Shown here piece after piece: positions 1-9,581 of a stretch of 64,000 bases of DNA (positions within the stretch are counted from its first letter, which is position 1; the number at the start of each line of letters is the position of its first letter). The position numbers and the translations under genes were made by a program. The stretch comes from Candidatus Celerinatantimonas neptuna. GTDB lineage: Bacteria > Pseudomonadota > Gammaproteobacteria > Enterobacterales > Celerinatantimonadaceae. The DNA lies in assembly GCA_911810475.1 (NCBI GenBank), contig OU461276.1, positions 1,517,501 to 1,581,500 on the forward strand, in the 5' to 3' direction. Under the pieces are notes generated by a model. The model had not been told where the DNA came from. It worked only from the letters and a program-made list of their open reading frames with translations, and searched no databases.

Positions 1-438
1 CCGGCTGAAGATGGAACGCTGCAAAAAATGAGTAAATCACTCAATAATGCCATTCTGCTTTCAGATAGTGCCGAAGAGGTCCGCCAGAAAGTCATGTCGA
101 TGTATACCGACCCAACCCGTCTTCGGGCAACCGATCCAGGCCATATTGAAAACAACCCATTATGGGCGCTTCATGATGCTTTCAATAAAGACAAACAATG
201 GGTTGAAGAATTTAAAGAAAAATATCGCACCGGAAATGTCGGGGATGTTCAGGTAAAAAAACAACTTGTTTCTGTGATCAATGACTTTTTAGAACCCATC
301 AGAGAACGTCGGGTCCAATACGAAAACAATGAAGCATCAGTCATCGAAATTCTAAAAGCCGGTACAGAAAAAGCCCGTATTGTTGCACAAGAAACCATTG
401 AAATGGTTAAAGACCGAATTGGCCAAAAATACTGGTAA
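1..438 (+). CDS. trpS: Tryptophanyl-tRNA synthetase, C-terminal part (5' end outside window)
   Basis: Class I aminoacyl-tRNA synthetase that charges tRNA-Trp in the cytoplasm. The reading frame is open from the first base, so only the last 145 residues are seen. They start just before the KMSKS signature (KMSKS at fragment residues 9-13), the ATP-binding loop of class I enzymes, and continue into the helical C-terminal domain ending RIGQKYW. A methionine inside KMSKS could be mistaken for a start, but the motif requires the frame to extend upstream. A strong intrinsic terminator follows directly, so trpS ends its transcript here. The sequence resembles the longer TrpRS form found in many bacteria; I infer this from the fragment only. 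Confidence 0.9.
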   Translation, partial: PAEDGTLQKMSKSLNNAILLSDSAEEVRQKVMSMYTDPTRLRATDPGHIENNPLWALHDAFNKDKQWVEEFKEKYRTGNVGDVQVKKQLVSVINDFLEPIRERRVQYENNEASVIEILKAGTEKARIVAQETIEMVKDRIGQKYW

Positions 439-444
439 CGCCCT

Positions 445-473
445 AAAAGAGCTGATCGTATCTCAGCTCTTTT
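445..473 (+). terminator. Intrinsic terminator after trpS
   Basis: An 11-bp perfect stem (AAAAGAGCTGA / TCAGCTCTTTT) with a 7-nt loop begins 6 bp after the trpS stop and ends in a T run. The A-rich left arm could make it work in both directions. Confidence 0.85.
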
Positions 474-618
474 GTCATCATTTAAAATTCTGATAACAAT
501 CAATAAACCATAATTTTCCGTAATCAGGCACATCCTATTTGCCAGTGTGTTGTATCAAATGAGATCATCCCCTGCCCCCATCAAGCCATTTATTTTGTAA
601 AAAACCGAACATCAACAT

Positions 619-657
619 TTGACATATATGATATTTCATATATATGATAATTCATAT
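619..657 (+). promoter_or_regulatory. ars operon promoter with two abutting ArsR-type dyads
   Basis: A -35 TTGACA (619-624) and a -10 TATGAT (643-648) are separated by 18 bp. Two 16-bp dyads sit over and just beyond them with no gap: ATATGATATTTCATAT (626-641) and ATATGATAATTCATAT (642-657). Each is ATATGA-N4-TCATAT. Their placement across spacer, -10 and likely start point is what is expected of operators for the ArsR repressor encoded just downstream. That ArsR binds here is inference. Confidence 0.8.
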
Positions 658-678
658 GTATCTGTAGCAGAAACTTCA

Positions 679-1014
679 ATGACGCCATTAACTCTTTTTA
701 AATGCTTAGCGGATGAAACCCGACTCAAATCACTGCTGCTCATCAGCTTGCAACAAGAACTCTGTGTCTGCGACTTACAGGCCGTATTAGACGTCAGTCA
801 GCCAAAGATATCCCGTCATCTGGCAGAGCTTCGTAAATGCCAGCTATTGATAGACGAGAGACGCGGAAAATGGGTGTATTACCGGTTGCATCCACAGCTT
901 CCACCCTGGTCCGTCGAAATATTAGTCATCACAGCCCGAAACAATACTGATTTTCTAAAAGAGAGTCTTAATCATTTCAAACACGCCGGTTGCGGCACAA
1001 ATTGCGAGAAATAA
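679..1014 (+). CDS. arsR: ArsR-family arsenic-responsive repressor
   Basis: Winged-helix dimeric repressor of 111 residues that leaves its operator when As(III) or Sb(III) binds. The CVCDL metal-sensing motif at the start of the recognition region is visible (ELCVCDL), followed by the DNA-reading helix (SQPKISRHLAELR) and the wing (RRGKWVYYRL). The C-terminus has two further cysteines (GCGTNCEK). I start at ATG 679, because an upstream in-frame TTG at 619 is itself part of the -35 box and lies before the likely transcription start. It is the first gene of arsR-arsC-arsH-acr3 and ends one base before arsC begins, which fits autoregulation of the operon. Confidence 0.92.
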   Translation: MTPLTLFKCLADETRLKSLLLISLQQELCVCDLQAVLDVSQPKISRHLAELRKCQLLIDERRGKWVYYRLHPQLPPWSVEILVITARNNTDFLKESLNHFKHAGCGTNCEK

Positions 1015-1015
1015 C

Positions 1016-1480
1016 ATGAAAATACTCTACATCTGTACCCATAACCGCTGCCGCAGCATTCTGTCTGAAGCGATCACCAACCATCTGAGTGATGGCCGGC
1101 TCATCGCTAAAAGCGCAGGAAGCCAGCCTTGCGGGCAAGTGCATCCTCTCTCACTGAGATACCTGAATGAGGCCGGTATAGCAACAGGCCATTTACAGAG
1201 TCAGTCCTGGGATGAATTTGAAGATTTTGCACCAGATATCGTCATTACAGTCTGCGACTCGGCGGCAAAAGAAACTTGCCCGGTTTGGTTTGGCAATGCG
1301 CTTCAGGTGCACTGGGGACTCAAAGATCCATCTAAATTAACCGGTAGCGAAGAAGAGAAAGCAACTGCATTCAGACAAACCATCGAGCAGATCAGCCAAC
1401 GGGTCCAAACATTAAAGCAGATCGCATCCATGGACGCTTCAACATGGCAAGAGGCGCTGATAGAACAGGGAGCCCGATGA
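1016..1480 (+). CDS. arsC: Arsenate reductase, thioredoxin-coupled (LMW phosphatase fold)
   Basis: Reduces arsenate to arsenite in the cytoplasm so that it can be exported. The 154-residue protein has the low-molecular-weight phosphatase P-loop CTHNRCRS (Cys7-X5-Arg13) and a DPSKL segment near residue 105. Cys80 and Cys88 are spaced like the two resolving cysteines of thioredoxin-dependent ArsC, so this is not the glutaredoxin-type ArsC of E. coli. The gene starts immediately after arsR, and its TGA stop overlaps the arsH start (ATGA), indicating translational coupling. Confidence 0.92.
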   Translation: MKILYICTHNRCRSILSEAITNHLSDGRLIAKSAGSQPCGQVHPLSLRYLNEAGIATGHLQSQSWDEFEDFAPDIVITVCDSAAKETCPVWFGNALQVHWGLKDPSKLTGSEEEKATAFRQTIEQISQRVQTLKQIASMDASTWQEALIEQGAR

Positions 1481-2196
1481 TGAGCGTAGCCGATTTAACG
1501 CTACCCAATATCGATCAGGAACGATTTCATATTCCAAATGCAACAGAGATGGGAGCCACATCCGACAACCCGCCGAAATTTCTGTTGCTTTACGGCTCAT
1601 TACGCCAATGTTCTTTCAGCCGCCTGGTCATTGAGGAATGCGCAAGACTGCTCATCCATATGGGTGCAGAGGTCAAAATATTCAACCCTCTCGGACTGCC
1701 GTTACCTGATAGTGATGATCCGCAACATCCTAAAGTACAAGAACTTCGTGATTTAGTCATGTGGTCTGATGGACAAGTCTGGTGCTCTCCCGAACGTCAC
1801 GGATCGCTCACCGGGATCATGAAAGCTCAAATTGACTGGATCCCTTTATCTCTTGGCGCAATTCGTCCAACGCAGGGAAAAACGTTAGCCGTGATGCAGG
1901 TCTGTGGCGGCTCGCAATCTTTTAATACCGTCAATCAATTACGAATCTTAGGCCGGTGGATGCGCATGCTCACCATTCCAAACCAGTCTTCGGTTGCCAA
2001 AGCATTTTCACAATTTGATGAACAGGGGCGAATGAAACCATCAGGCTACTACAATCGGATTGTCGATGTGATGGAAGAGCTGATGAAATTTACCCTGTTA
2101 ACCCGTGGCCACCAGCCGTTTCTCACCGATCGGTATTCCGAGCGTGTTGAAAGTGCGCAAGAACTTATGCAACGGGTCAATCAGACAGATAGTTAG
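1477..2196 (+). CDS. arsH: ArsH, NADPH-dependent FMN reductase
   Basis: Flavodoxin-like flavoprotein of 239 residues found in ars operons. Known members oxidise trivalent organoarsenicals or reduce flavin with NADPH. The phosphate-binding motif [10 protein letters not shown] is near residue 39, and the [18 protein letters not shown] region is characteristic of ArsH. I start at ATG 1477, which overlaps the arsC stop; an upstream in-frame ATG at 1444 lies wholly within arsC. The acr3 gene follows 8 bp after the stop. Confidence 0.9.
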   Translation: MMSVADLTLPNIDQERFHIPNATEMGATSDNPPKFLLLYGSLRQCSFSRLVIEECARLLIHMGAEVKIFNPLGLPLPDSDDPQHPKVQELRDLVMWSDGQVWCSPERHGSLTGIMKAQIDWIPLSLGAIRPTQGKTLAVMQVCGGSQSFNTVNQLRILGRWMRMLTIPNQSSVAKAFSQFDEQGRMKPSGYYNRIVDVMEELMKFTLLTRGHQPFLTDRYSERVESAQELMQRVNQTDS

Positions 2197-2204
2197 GACT
2201 AAAA

Positions 2205-3278
2205 ATGGACCATAATCAATCCTTGAATCAAACATCGGTCATCAACAAAATGAGTTTTTTAGATCGCTATCTAACTCTCTGGATTTTTTTAGCGATGGCT
2301 ATCGGCATCGGGCTTGGTGTCCTCTTTCCTCAGATACCCTCCTGGAACGATTCACTATCAATGGGAAGCACCAACATCCCATTAGCCATTGGTCTGATCT
2401 TGATGATGTATCCACCACTGGCCAAAGTAGATTACCGTTTACTCGGTCAGGTCAGCCGGAATAAAAAAGCCATCACATTATCTTTAATAATGAACTGGCT
2501 GATCGGCCCGTTACTCATGTTCTCTTTAGCCCTGATTTTCTTATCAGACAAACCCGGTTACATGACTGGCTTAATTCTAATCGGTCTGGCTCGTTGTATC
2601 GCCATGGTATTAGTATGGAATGATCTCGGGGGAGGTAATAAAGAATACGGGGCGACATTAGTGGCTCTCAATAGCGCGTTTCAGATCTTCTCCTATAGTC
2701 TGATGGCATGGCTATTTATCACCGTATTACCCCCATTATTCGGGCTGCCGGGATTTGCCGTCCACATCACCATTTTAGACATTGCCAAAAGTGTTTTAAT
2801 CTATCTGGGTATCCCTTTCTTAGCCGGTTTTATCACCCGTCAAGGGCTCGTTTCGCTCAAAGGAGAGACCTGGTATCAACAGGTATTTATCCCTCGGATA
2901 TCGCCTGTCACTCTGATCGCATTACTCGCCACCATTATTTTGATGTTCAGCTTAAAAGGTGACATGATCATCAAACTTCCTCTTGATGTCATTCGAATCG
3001 CCATTCCACTGGTTATCTACTTTCTGATGATGTTTTTTATCAGTTTCTGGGTCGGTAAAAAAATAAAGCTGCCGTATGATCAAAATGCATCCATTGCATT
3101 TACAGCCTCTGGCAACAACTTCGAATTAGCCATTGCCGTGTCCATTGCCGTTTTCGGTTTAAACTCCGATCAAGCATTTACCGGCGTCATCGGCCCGCTT
3201 GTTGAAGTACCGGTACTGATTGCACTGGTAAATGTTGCTTTAAAAATAAAACGAAACTATCGCAGAAACGCCGGTTAA
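2205..3278 (+). CDS. acr3: Acr3-type arsenite efflux permease
   Basis: Inner-membrane carrier that exports arsenite using the proton gradient. The protein has 357 residues and about ten hydrophobic segments. The conserved fourth-helix motif [12 protein letters not shown] contains Cys131, the residue known to be essential in Acr3 proteins. The motif [12 protein letters not shown] near the C-terminus is also typical. It is the last gene of the ars operon. Immediately after its stop the sequence changes to a broken ATPase fragment and then an insertion sequence, so the operon's downstream edge is a recombination junction. Confidence 0.93.
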   Translation: MDHNQSLNQTSVINKMSFLDRYLTLWIFLAMAIGIGLGVLFPQIPSWNDSLSMGSTNIPLAIGLILMMYPPLAKVDYRLLGQVSRNKKAITLSLIMNWLIGPLLMFSLALIFLSDKPGYMTGLILIGLARCIAMVLVWNDLGGGNKEYGATLVALNSAFQIFSYSLMAWLFITVLPPLFGLPGFAVHITILDIAKSVLIYLGIPFLAGFITRQGLVSLKGETWYQQVFIPRISPVTLIALLATIILMFSLKGDMIIKLPLDVIRIAIPLVIYFLMMFFISFWVGKKIKLPYDQNASIAFTASGNNFELAIAVSIAVFGLNSDQAFTGVIGPLVEVPVLIALVNVALKIKRNYRRNAG

Positions 3279-3449
3279 ATCAACATTATTGCAACGGCAA
3301 GATAAACCGGCAGGTCTACTTGCCGATTTTGCCTATGAAGCCGCCCAGTCTGCAATTCGCCGTATTGCGAAAGAAGGACGTAAATATGGTGTTGGCCTGT
3401 TGTTAGTTTCACAGCAACCCTGTGAAGTTGTACTAGCTCAGACCTGATC
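3277..3449 (+). pseudogene. Fragment of a HerA/DUF87-like ATPase
   Basis: After the acr3 stop, one frame reads about 57 codons without a start and contains IRRIAKEGRKYGVGLLLVSQQP. Allowing for small changes, this is the arginine-rich and sensor region near the C-terminus of HerA-type AAA+ translocases (commonly RIAKEGRKYG…SQRP). The frame ends in TGA just inside the neighbouring IS481 end. Both ends of the gene are missing. HerA homologues occur in DNA repair and in several phage-defence modules; which one this came from cannot be told from the scrap. Confidence 0.6.
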
Positions 3450-4618
3450 TGACAGTTACCCATTTTTTCGGTGCTTTCGTCAGATTAGATTTGAGCTAAA
3501 TTCTTTTCTGCCCAAATCTTTTTTCCAATCCAATAATGTCTCTATCGGTGTTCGGCCACAGCAGACCTTTCCCTGATGAGTTCGAACATTGTTGTAATAA
3601 TCCAGCCATTCGTCCAGATCTTTTTGCAACTCTTCTAATGAACTGTAGAGCTTTTTCCTAAACGTGACCTGATAAAACTCATTGAGAATCGTTTTATGAA
3701 AACGCTCGCAGATACCGTTTGTCTGAGGATGTCTGGCTTTTGTTTTTGTATGGTCGATATCATTGATAGCCAGATACAGTTGATAATCGTGCTGCTCCAC
3801 TTTGCCACAGTACTCTGTGCCTCTGTCCGTCAAAATCCTCAGCAGTGGAAGCTGATGGGATTCAAAGAACGGTAAGACACGATCGTTGAGTAAATCAGCC
3901 GATGTGATCGGTGTTTTCGTAGTATAAAGTTTTGCGAAAGCCACTTTGCTGTGAGTATCGACAAAGGTCTGCTGGTAAATCCGGCCAACCCCCTTAAGAT
4001 GACCGACGTAGAATGTGTCTTGTGACCCCAGGTAGCCGGGATGATGCGTCTCGATTTCACCACACACTTCATCATCCTGTTTCTTCTTCTCCAGCGCAGC
4101 AACCTGCTCTTCGCTTAAAATAATGCCTTCACTGGCTACTTTAGCTTCTAAAGCGGCCAGACGTTTTTTGAAATTCTCCAGATTATTCCGTAGCCAGATC
4201 GATCTGACACCACTGCCGGAAACAAATATTCCTTTCTTACGGAGTTCATTGCTGGTACGCGCCTGACCATGAGCTGGACATTCGATAGCGTAACTAACGA
4301 CAGCCTTTTCTGTAGATTCATCAACCCGGTTCTTAATATTGGGTGCTCTGCGGGACTGATTCACTAAAGAGTCAATTCCGCCTTGCTCGACAAGCTCCTG
4401 ATAGCGATAGAACGTATCCCTGGATACGCCCATAATCTTACATGCCTTGGAAACATTGCCTAATTCTTCCGCCAGATTTAATAAGCCCGCTTTGTGTTTG
4501 ATAATGGGATTGTTAGTATGAAGCATGAGAGTTACCTCTTTTTGTTTGATTAAAGATTCAGCACCTTTATCAAAACGGGTAACTCTCAACTTTTCAAGAA
4601 GATGTGTCAGATTAGGTC
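3441..4618 (-). mobile_element. IS481-family insertion sequence
   Basis: The element carries one transposase gene on the minus strand. Imperfect inverted ends are GACCTGATCTGACA (3441-3454) and the complement of GACCTAATCTGACA (4605-4618), one mismatch in 14. Internal to these, both ends share a TTACCC…GGTGCT block, but the left end is about 22 bp shorter than the right between the two blocks. I could not find a convincing target duplication, so the outer borders are approximate. It separates the ars operon and the HerA scrap from mnmE. Confidence 0.75.
3480..4526 (-). CDS. IS481-family transposase (DDE)
   Basis: A protein of 348 residues from the chosen start. The N-terminal helix-turn-helix region reads NVSKACKIMGVSRDTFYRYQ. 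A retroviral-type integrase core follows, with the acidic residues visible in FVDTHSKVAFA, LTDRGTEYCG and TNGICERFH, the DDE pattern of the family. The start is ATG 4526, which has GAGGT eight bases upstream; an in-frame codon at 4589 lies within the terminal repeat region. The gene looks intact. Confidence 0.9.
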   Translation of the reverse strand: MLHTNNPIIKHKAGLLNLAEELGNVSKACKIMGVSRDTFYRYQELVEQGGIDSLVNQSRRAPNIKNRVDESTEKAVVSYAIECPAHGQARTSNELRKKGIFVSGSGVRSIWLRNNLENFKKRLAALEAKVASEGIILSEEQVAALEKKKQDDEVCGEIETHHPGYLGSQDTFYVGHLKGVGRIYQQTFVDTHSKVAFAKLYTTKTPITSADLLNDRVLPFFESHQLPLLRILTDRGTEYCGKVEQHDYQLYLAINDIDHTKTKARHPQTNGICERFHKTILNEFYQVTFRKKLYSSLEELQKDLDEWLDYYNNVRTHQGKVCCGRTPIETLLDWKKDLGRKEFSSNLI

Positions 4619-4720
4619 GTGACTAATTTATATAAAGATGGGGGTCTCATCTTGCGCTCCATAATTATCTTCGGAACACATACGGAGCAAGAATTGACAA
4701 AACCCTTCAAATTACTTCTC

Positions 4721-4758
4721 ACCAAATAAAACAAGATCATGATCTTGTTTTATTTGGT
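4721..4758. repeat. Perfect 38-bp palindrome, possible terminator
   Basis: The two 19-base arms (ACCAAATAAAACAAGATCA and its exact complement) meet with no spacer, 18 bp beyond the mnmE stop. It could act as the transcription end for mnmE, but there is no T run outside the stem on the mnmE side; the U-rich part lies inside the stem. A perfect cruciform-capable palindrome is unusual for a simple terminator. Confidence 0.6.
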
Positions 4759-4776
4759 TTGATGCGTTTTACTCGT

Positions 4777-6138
4777 TTACTTCCCAATACAAAAGCTTGA
4801 AAATATTCGCCCCAGTAAGTCATCACTGGTAAATTCACCGGTGATTTCGCTTAATGCGTTCTGGCATAAACGCAACTCTTCAGCCACCAGCTCACCGGCC
4901 CGGAACTCTTCGAGTTGAATGCGCGCATTCACCAAATGTTCTGCACCTTGATCAAGCGCATTTAGATGGCGACGACGGGCCATAAATGTCCCTTCATTCG
5001 ACCCCTGAAAGCCCATACATGATTTTAAGTGGTCCCGCAGCAGATCAACCCCGTCACCTGTTTTAGCTGAAATCGATAAAATAGGAATATCTCCCGATTG
5101 CAGTTCGATGGCTTCTCCACTCTGATCCGCTTTATTGCGGATGACCGTTAATCCCATATGCTCAGGTAATTGCTTGATGAATTCCGGCCAGATTTGAGTC
5201 GGGTCTTTCGTATCACTTTGCGTACTATCGACCATTAATAATACCCGATCAGCCGAATTAATTTCATCCCAGGCGCGGGCAATGCCGATTTGTTCAACTT
5301 TATCAGGGCTGTCACGCAATCCGGCAGTGTCGATAATGTGCAAAGGCATACCATCAAGGTGAATATATTCACGCAGAACATCCCGGGTGGTTCCGGCAAT
5401 ATCAGTCACAATGGCGGATTCTTTTCCAGCTAACGCATTAAGCAGGCTGGATTTTCCAGCATTAGGCCGCCCGGCAATCACCACTTTCATGCCTTCGCGC
5501 AATAATGCACCCTGCCCGGCTTCTCGGCGAACCTGTTGTAGCGACTGTTCAACGCGTGTGAGTTCAGCTTCTATTTTACCATCATTTAAAAAATCAACTT
5601 CTTCTTCGGGAAAATCGATCGCCGCTTCGACAAAAATACGTAGATGGATTAACTGTTCAACCAGGTCAGTCACTTTCGATGAAAATTGCCCCTGCATCGA
5701 ATTTAAAGCGCTTTTAGCGGCCTGGGTTGATGTGGCTTCGATTAAATCGGCAATCGCTTCAGCCTGAGCTAAGTCGACTTTGTCATTTAAAAAGGCCCGT
5801 TCGGTAAATTCACCCGGGCGGGCAGTGCGGATCCCATCTATTTGGAGGATCCGTTGAATCAATTGATCCATCACAACCGGGCCACCATGACCCTGTAGTT
5901 CTAAAACATCTTCACCGGTATATGAGTTCGGACCTTTAAAATAAAGCGCAATGCCCTGATCAATCAGCTCATCCAGCTCGTTTTTAAATGGTTGGTAGTC
6001 TGCATAGCGAGGTTTAGGGCAATGCCCTAAAATGGCCTTTGCAACACTCGTCGCCAAAGGGCCCGAAACCCGCACAATCCCAACGCCACCACGACCGGGG
6101 GCCGTTGCCTGAGCGACAATGGTATCCACGCCTTGCAT
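4777..6138 (-). CDS. mnmE: tRNA modification GTPase MnmE
   Basis: With MnmG it forms the complex that makes 5-carboxymethylaminomethyluridine at the wobble position of certain tRNAs. The 453-residue length is normal. The N-terminal tetrahydrofolate-binding domain begins [22 protein letters not shown]. The G domain shows GRPNAGKSS (G1), DIAGTTRD (G2), DTAGLRD (G3) and RNKAD (G4). The protein ends in the diagnostic CIGK, whose cysteine is Cys450. It is the last gene of the rpmH-rnpA-yidD-yidC-mnmE block on the minus strand, and a terminator separates it from yidC. Its partner mnmG lies at 15286. Confidence 0.97.
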   Translation of the reverse strand: MQGVDTIVAQATAPGRGGVGIVRVSGPLATSVAKAILGHCPKPRYADYQPFKNELDELIDQGIALYFKGPNSYTGEDVLELQGHGGPVVMDQLIQRILQIDGIRTARPGEFTERAFLNDKVDLAQAEAIADLIEATSTQAAKSALNSMQGQFSSKVTDLVEQLIHLRIFVEAAIDFPEEEVDFLNDGKIEAELTRVEQSLQQVRREAGQGALLREGMKVVIAGRPNAGKSSLLNALAGKESAIVTDIAGTTRDVLREYIHLDGMPLHIIDTAGLRDSPDKVEQIGIARAWDEINSADRVLLMVDSTQSDTKDPTQIWPEFIKQLPEHMGLTVIRNKADQSGEAIELQSGDIPILSISAKTGDGVDLLRDHLKSCMGFQGSNEGTFMARRRHLNALDQGAEHLVNARIQLEEFRAGELVAEELRLCQNALSEITGEFTSDDLLGRIFSSFCIGK

Positions 6139-6163
6139 TCCTACACTCCTTACTCACTATCAT

Positions 6164-6199
6164 AAAAAATGCCACACCGACGAAACGGATGTGGCATTT
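6164..6199 (-). terminator. Intrinsic terminator after yidC
   Basis: On the minus strand a 10-bp stem (AAATGCCACA / TGTGGCATTT) is followed by a T run. It lies between yidC and mnmE, so mnmE probably also has its own promoter or depends on read-through. Confidence 0.8.
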
Positions 6200-6227
6200 G
6201 AGTCGTTATCAAGTCAGATGATTCAGA

Positions 6228-7874
6228 CTATTTTTTCTTTTTATCCCGACTATGTAAGCCTTTTTTCTCCAGACTACGATAAATCAGAGTCTGCTGAATC
6301 AATGTCACACAGTTACTGACCAGCCAGTATAAAACCAAACCAGATGGGAACCACAAGAAGAAAATGGTAAAGGCAACCGGCATAAATTGCATGATCTTCT
6401 GCTGCATCGGATCAGCAACCGCTGTCGGAGACATTTTTTGGATCATAAACATACTGATCCCCATCAACACCGGCAGAATATAATAAGGGTCTTGAGCCGA
6501 TAAATCATGGATCCAGAAAATAAACGGTGCATGGCGCAATTCAACACTACCTAAGAATGCCCAGTACAATGCTAAGAAAATAGGCATCTGTAAGGCAATA
6601 GGAAAACACCCGCCCAACGGATTCACTTTTTCTTTTTTGTACAGTTCCATCATCGCCTGAGATTGTTTCTGGCGATCATCAGCATAGCGTTCCCGCAATG
6701 ATTTCATCTTCGGCTGCAGAAGACGCATTTTTGCCATTGAGGTATATTGCGCTTTAGTCAAAGGATACATAATCCCTTTCACAATCAACGTAATCAATAT
6801 AATGGCAACACCCCAGTTTCCAACGATGCCATGCAAGAATTTCAAGAATTTAAACAGCGGTTGCGAAATGAACCATAACCAGCCGTAATCAACTGTCAAA
6901 TCAAGGTGCGGTGCAACGGCTGCCATCTGATCTTGCAGTTCAGGACCAATCCAAATAGAACTGGTCAGCTCACCTTTTTTACCCGATGCAATCGTTTTCA
7001 AAGGCCCTTTGAATCCGATATGTGCAAAACCATTTTGATAATGACTATAAAGATTATTGACACCCTGCTGTGATGGAATCCATGCTGCAGCGAAATAGTG
7101 TTGCAACATTGCAACCCAACCACCTTGGGTTACTTTATCCAGATTACCATCTTTAATATCGCTGAAACTGTATTTTTCATAACGGGTATCAACCGATGAA
7201 TAAGCACCACCGCGATAACTAGGACGTCCTAAATGATGACCGCTCACTTTTTTAGTGTTCTGTTTCAGTTCACCAAACATTCTCACTGCCATCGGAGCAC
7301 TTGATTTATTATCGATTTTGTAATCGACTTTAACATCGTAGCTGCCTCTGTCCAGAGTAATCAGTTTCGTAAAGACAACACCATTTTTGTTGGTATAGGT
7401 CAGAGGAACGCTCAACTGTTTCTGGCCATTAGCCAACGTGTAATGAAGTCTTCCAACTTTATACAGTGGGCGACCTTTGATTGTATCGATCCCGTTGGGT
7501 CCAATCAGACCACTTCGAGCCGTATATTGATGAGGTCCATGAAGATCCAATAATTCAACAGGTGCAGGCCCTTTCTCGGTTAATGGATATTTAAGCAAAG
7601 CCGCTTTAGTAATATCTCCACCATAGGTGTCTACAGTCAACTCTAAAACATCAGACTTCAGCGTAATAAGCTGCCCTTGGCTGGCACTGTCAACAGGCAT
7701 ACCATCGCTATCTGAAGCGCTTGGAACATTTGTATGGCTATTTTGAGCCGTTGTCGTCTTCACCGTTTGTTCGGTTGGGACAGGCTGTGGGTTATGATCC
7801 TTTTCCCACTGCTGGTAGATCAGAAAGCTGACAAACAGCAAACCGATAATCAGTAAATTACGTTGAGATTCCAT
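6228..7874 (-). CDS. yidC: Membrane protein insertase YidC
   Basis: Inserts and folds inner-membrane proteins alone or with SecYEG. The 548 residues follow the gram-negative layout: an N-terminal membrane anchor ([17 protein letters not shown]), a large periplasmic beta-sandwich domain (about residues 60-340), then the conserved five-helix core. The core includes the cytoplasmic loop with [19 protein letters not shown] and the segment [22 protein letters not shown]. The C-terminus is basic. It lies 7 bp after yidD and is transcribed with it. Confidence 0.97.
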   Translation of the reverse strand: MESQRNLLIIGLLFVSFLIYQQWEKDHNPQPVPTEQTVKTTTAQNSHTNVPSASDSDGMPVDSASQGQLITLKSDVLELTVDTYGGDITKAALLKYPLTEKGPAPVELLDLHGPHQYTARSGLIGPNGIDTIKGRPLYKVGRLHYTLANGQKQLSVPLTYTNKNGVVFTKLITLDRGSYDVKVDYKIDNKSSAPMAVRMFGELKQNTKKVSGHHLGRPSYRGGAYSSVDTRYEKYSFSDIKDGNLDKVTQGGWVAMLQHYFAAAWIPSQQGVNNLYSHYQNGFAHIGFKGPLKTIASGKKGELTSSIWIGPELQDQMAAVAPHLDLTVDYGWLWFISQPLFKFLKFLHGIVGNWGVAIILITLIVKGIMYPLTKAQYTSMAKMRLLQPKMKSLRERYADDRQKQSQAMMELYKKEKVNPLGGCFPIALQMPIFLALYWAFLGSVELRHAPFIFWIHDLSAQDPYYILPVLMGISMFMIQKMSPTAVADPMQQKIMQFMPVAFTIFFLWFPSGLVLYWLVSNCVTLIQQTLIYRSLEKKGLHSRDKKKK

Positions 7875-7881
7875 AGTCTAG

Positions 7882-8136
7882 TCAATCTCTTTTAGTTTTA
7901 TGAGCAGGTGGAACCGGGTCGTACCCACCAGGATGTAAAGGATGGCATTTTAATAGACGTTTGCTTGCTAACCAACTGCCTTTTATCACACCATGCACTT
8001 TTAATGCTTCAATTGCATAGTTGGAACAGGTTGGAGAAAACCGACAACGCGGCCCCATCAACGGGCTAATACCCCATTGATAAAGCCGAATCAATGCGAT
8101 CATCAGCCAGCGAACCGGCGCTGTAAACGTCGCCAT
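7882..8136 (-). CDS. yidD: YidD, membrane protein insertion efficiency factor
   Basis: A small protein of 84 residues, peripheral to the inner membrane, that assists YidC-dependent insertion. The family signatures are all present: [30 protein letters not shown] and [14 protein letters not shown]. Its start overlaps the end of rnpA by 34 bp, the arrangement usual in gammaproteobacteria, and suggests coupled translation. The homologous N-terminus supports ATG 8136. Confidence 0.95.
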   Translation of the reverse strand: MATFTAPVRWLMIALIRLYQWGISPLMGPRCRFSPTCSNYAIEALKVHGVIKGSWLASKRLLKCHPLHPGGYDPVPPAHKTKRD

Positions 8137-8459
8137 GATTTTACCAACATTTTATCAAGTTCAGTATTTGACAATTTAGAAACTCCCGGTTTTGATATCA
8201 CCACAACATCTATATTGGATAAATTATGATGATTTAACCGAAAACTTTCACGAATATGTCGTTTGATCCGATTTCGAGCTACAGCCCGCTTATCGCTTTT
8301 TTTGGAAATGGCCAAGCCAAGGCGAGGATGAGATAACTGGTTGGCAACTGCCAGAAAAGTAAACTCAGGGGTGCCGATTCGAATCGGTTTCTTAAAAACT
8401 TGTTTAAATTGCATGGGAGTTAGCAATCGTAACTCCCTGCCGAACGACTGTAATGCCAC
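8103..8459 (-). CDS. rnpA: Ribonuclease P protein component
   Basis: The basic protein subunit that helps the RNase P RNA cut 5' leaders from pre-tRNA. The 118-residue protein has the N-terminal [15 protein letters not shown] region and the RNR motif within [18 protein letters not shown]. The start codon is GTG at 8459, two bases after the rpmH stop. The only in-frame ATG (codon 16) would cut off the conserved LTP segment. It is co-transcribed with rpmH. Confidence 0.95.
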   Translation of the reverse strand: MALQSFGRELRLLTPMQFKQVFKKPIRIGTPEFTFLAVANQLSHPRLGLAISKKSDKRAVARNRIKRHIRESFRLNHHNLSNIDVVVISKPGVSKLSNTELDKMLVKSWRRLQRRFAG

Positions 8460-8461
8460 AA

Positions 8462-8599
<138 letters not shown>

Positions 8600-8685
8600 T
8601 TATTACCGTTTGCTAGCTAATTTTTACTGTACAGCAGGCTGATAAAACTCTAAATAAAGTCATTTGCCTGGTAAAAAGAGGCGAA

Positions 8686-8714
8686 ATTCTAATCATTAGA
8701 CTCATGAAAGTCAA
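8686..8714 (-). promoter_or_regulatory. Sigma-70 promoter for rpmH-rnpA-yidD-yidC
   Basis: On the minus strand TTGACT (8709-8714) and TAGAAT (8686-8691) are separated by exactly 17 bp, leaving a leader of about 80 nt before the rpmH ATG. Hexamers and spacing fit a strong housekeeping promoter; activity is inferred. Confidence 0.7.
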
Positions 8715-8853
8715 TCAACAACATCGATTATCAAAGCTAATGAATGCAATACCCGCATCTATATCATTTGATCCGCGCTGATTATAGCGATTCTTCCCAT
8801 GATCACAACAGTCTTGAACGATCTATTGATAAAAGCTCGTCAGCCACACAAAT

Positions 8854-8882
8854 TTAGCTACAATAATGGGCTCTGTTATAAT
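8854..8882 (+). promoter_or_regulatory. Possible sigma-70 promoter for the ydjM-like gene
   Basis: A consensus -10 TATAAT (8877-8882) has the weak -35 TTAGCT (8854-8859) 17 bp upstream. It would give a very short leader before ATG 8901. Together with the rpmH promoter it accounts for most of the 304-bp gap 8597-8900, in which I see no gene. Confidence 0.4.
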
Positions 8883-8900
8883 CACTAAATATCTCATTTT

Positions 8901-9581
8901 ATGGCCGATTTTAAAACACATACGATTGTTGCAGCTGGAATCAGTGGCGCATTAACTGCCGGGTTACTGGTTCATGATCAATTATCAGTTCAACAGGCAC
9001 TTCTGTATTGGGGAGCAGGCACACTAGGTGGAATATTGCCGGATATTGATTCAGACCACTCAAAAGCGATTCGGTTAATATTTCAACTGCTCTCCGGGAT
9101 TGTCGCCGTCATCACGGTCATCAGATTTCATCATGCTCTGAATCTATGGCAATTATGGTCTGCAGGTTTAATTGGTTTTCTTCTTTGCTATTATCCGATA
9201 CGCCATGTTTTCGCTCATTTTACAGTCCACCGGGGGATCCTTCATTCTCTTTTAGCCAACGTGTTATTCTCAATGATCATGATTGTTGTCGGTTTTCATT
9301 TACTTGGCATGAGCGCAATCGTCGCCTGGGGATGTGGTTTATTCTTATTTTCAGGAGCTTGTATCCATCTAATTTTAGATGAAATCTATAGTGTTGATTT
9401 GGGAGGAATACGACTTAAGTCATCATTTGGATCCGCATTAAAAGTAACTCAGTGGAATCAACCGCTATTAACCATTGCATTTATCATTGCCATTGGCGGG
9501 TTATATTATTTATCACCCAATGATCATTTTTGGCTACAACTTGCCCATCATCTTTTAAAACCGGTCACCAAAATTATTTAA
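8901..9581 (+). CDS. YdjM-like integral membrane protein, putative metal-dependent hydrolase
   Basis: A 226-residue protein of the DUF457/YdjM family (LexA-regulated YdjM in E. coli), annotated as inner-membrane metal-dependent hydrolase with no proven substrate. Histidine and aspartate motifs that would bind a metal are visible: ADFKTHTIVAAG, GGILPDIDSDHSK, VHRGILHSL and HLILDEIYSVD. Four to five hydrophobic segments surround them, and a final one lies near the C-terminus. It stands alone on the plus strand. Its stop codon region adjoins an IS-like terminus relic starting at 9580. I see no LexA box, so SOS control as in E. coli is not supported. Confidence 0.75.
   Translation: MADFKTHTIVAAGISGALTAGLLVHDQLSVQQALLYWGAGTLGGILPDIDSDHSKAIRLIFQLLSGIVAVITVIRFHHALNLWQLWSAGLIGFLLCYYPIRHVFAHFTVHRGILHSLLANVLFSMIMIVVGFHLLGMSAIVAWGCGLFLFSGACIHLILDEIYSVDLGGIRLKSSFGSALKVTQWNQPLLTIAFIIAIGGLYYLSPNDHFWLQLAHHLLKPVTKII

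Noticed and set aside
619-678. Extended N-terminus for ArsR from TTG 619
   Set aside because: The codon lies within the -35 box and the region overlaps both operator dyads; translation there would need a transcript starting further upstream.
3275-3463. 62-residue minus-strand frame after acr3
   Set aside because: The plus strand carries the recognisable HerA-like fragment over the same bases; the minus-strand frame is its shadow.
8341-8400. TTCGAATC stretch resembling a tRNA T-loop
   Set aside because: It is within the coding sequence of rnpA and there is no surrounding cloverleaf or CCA end.
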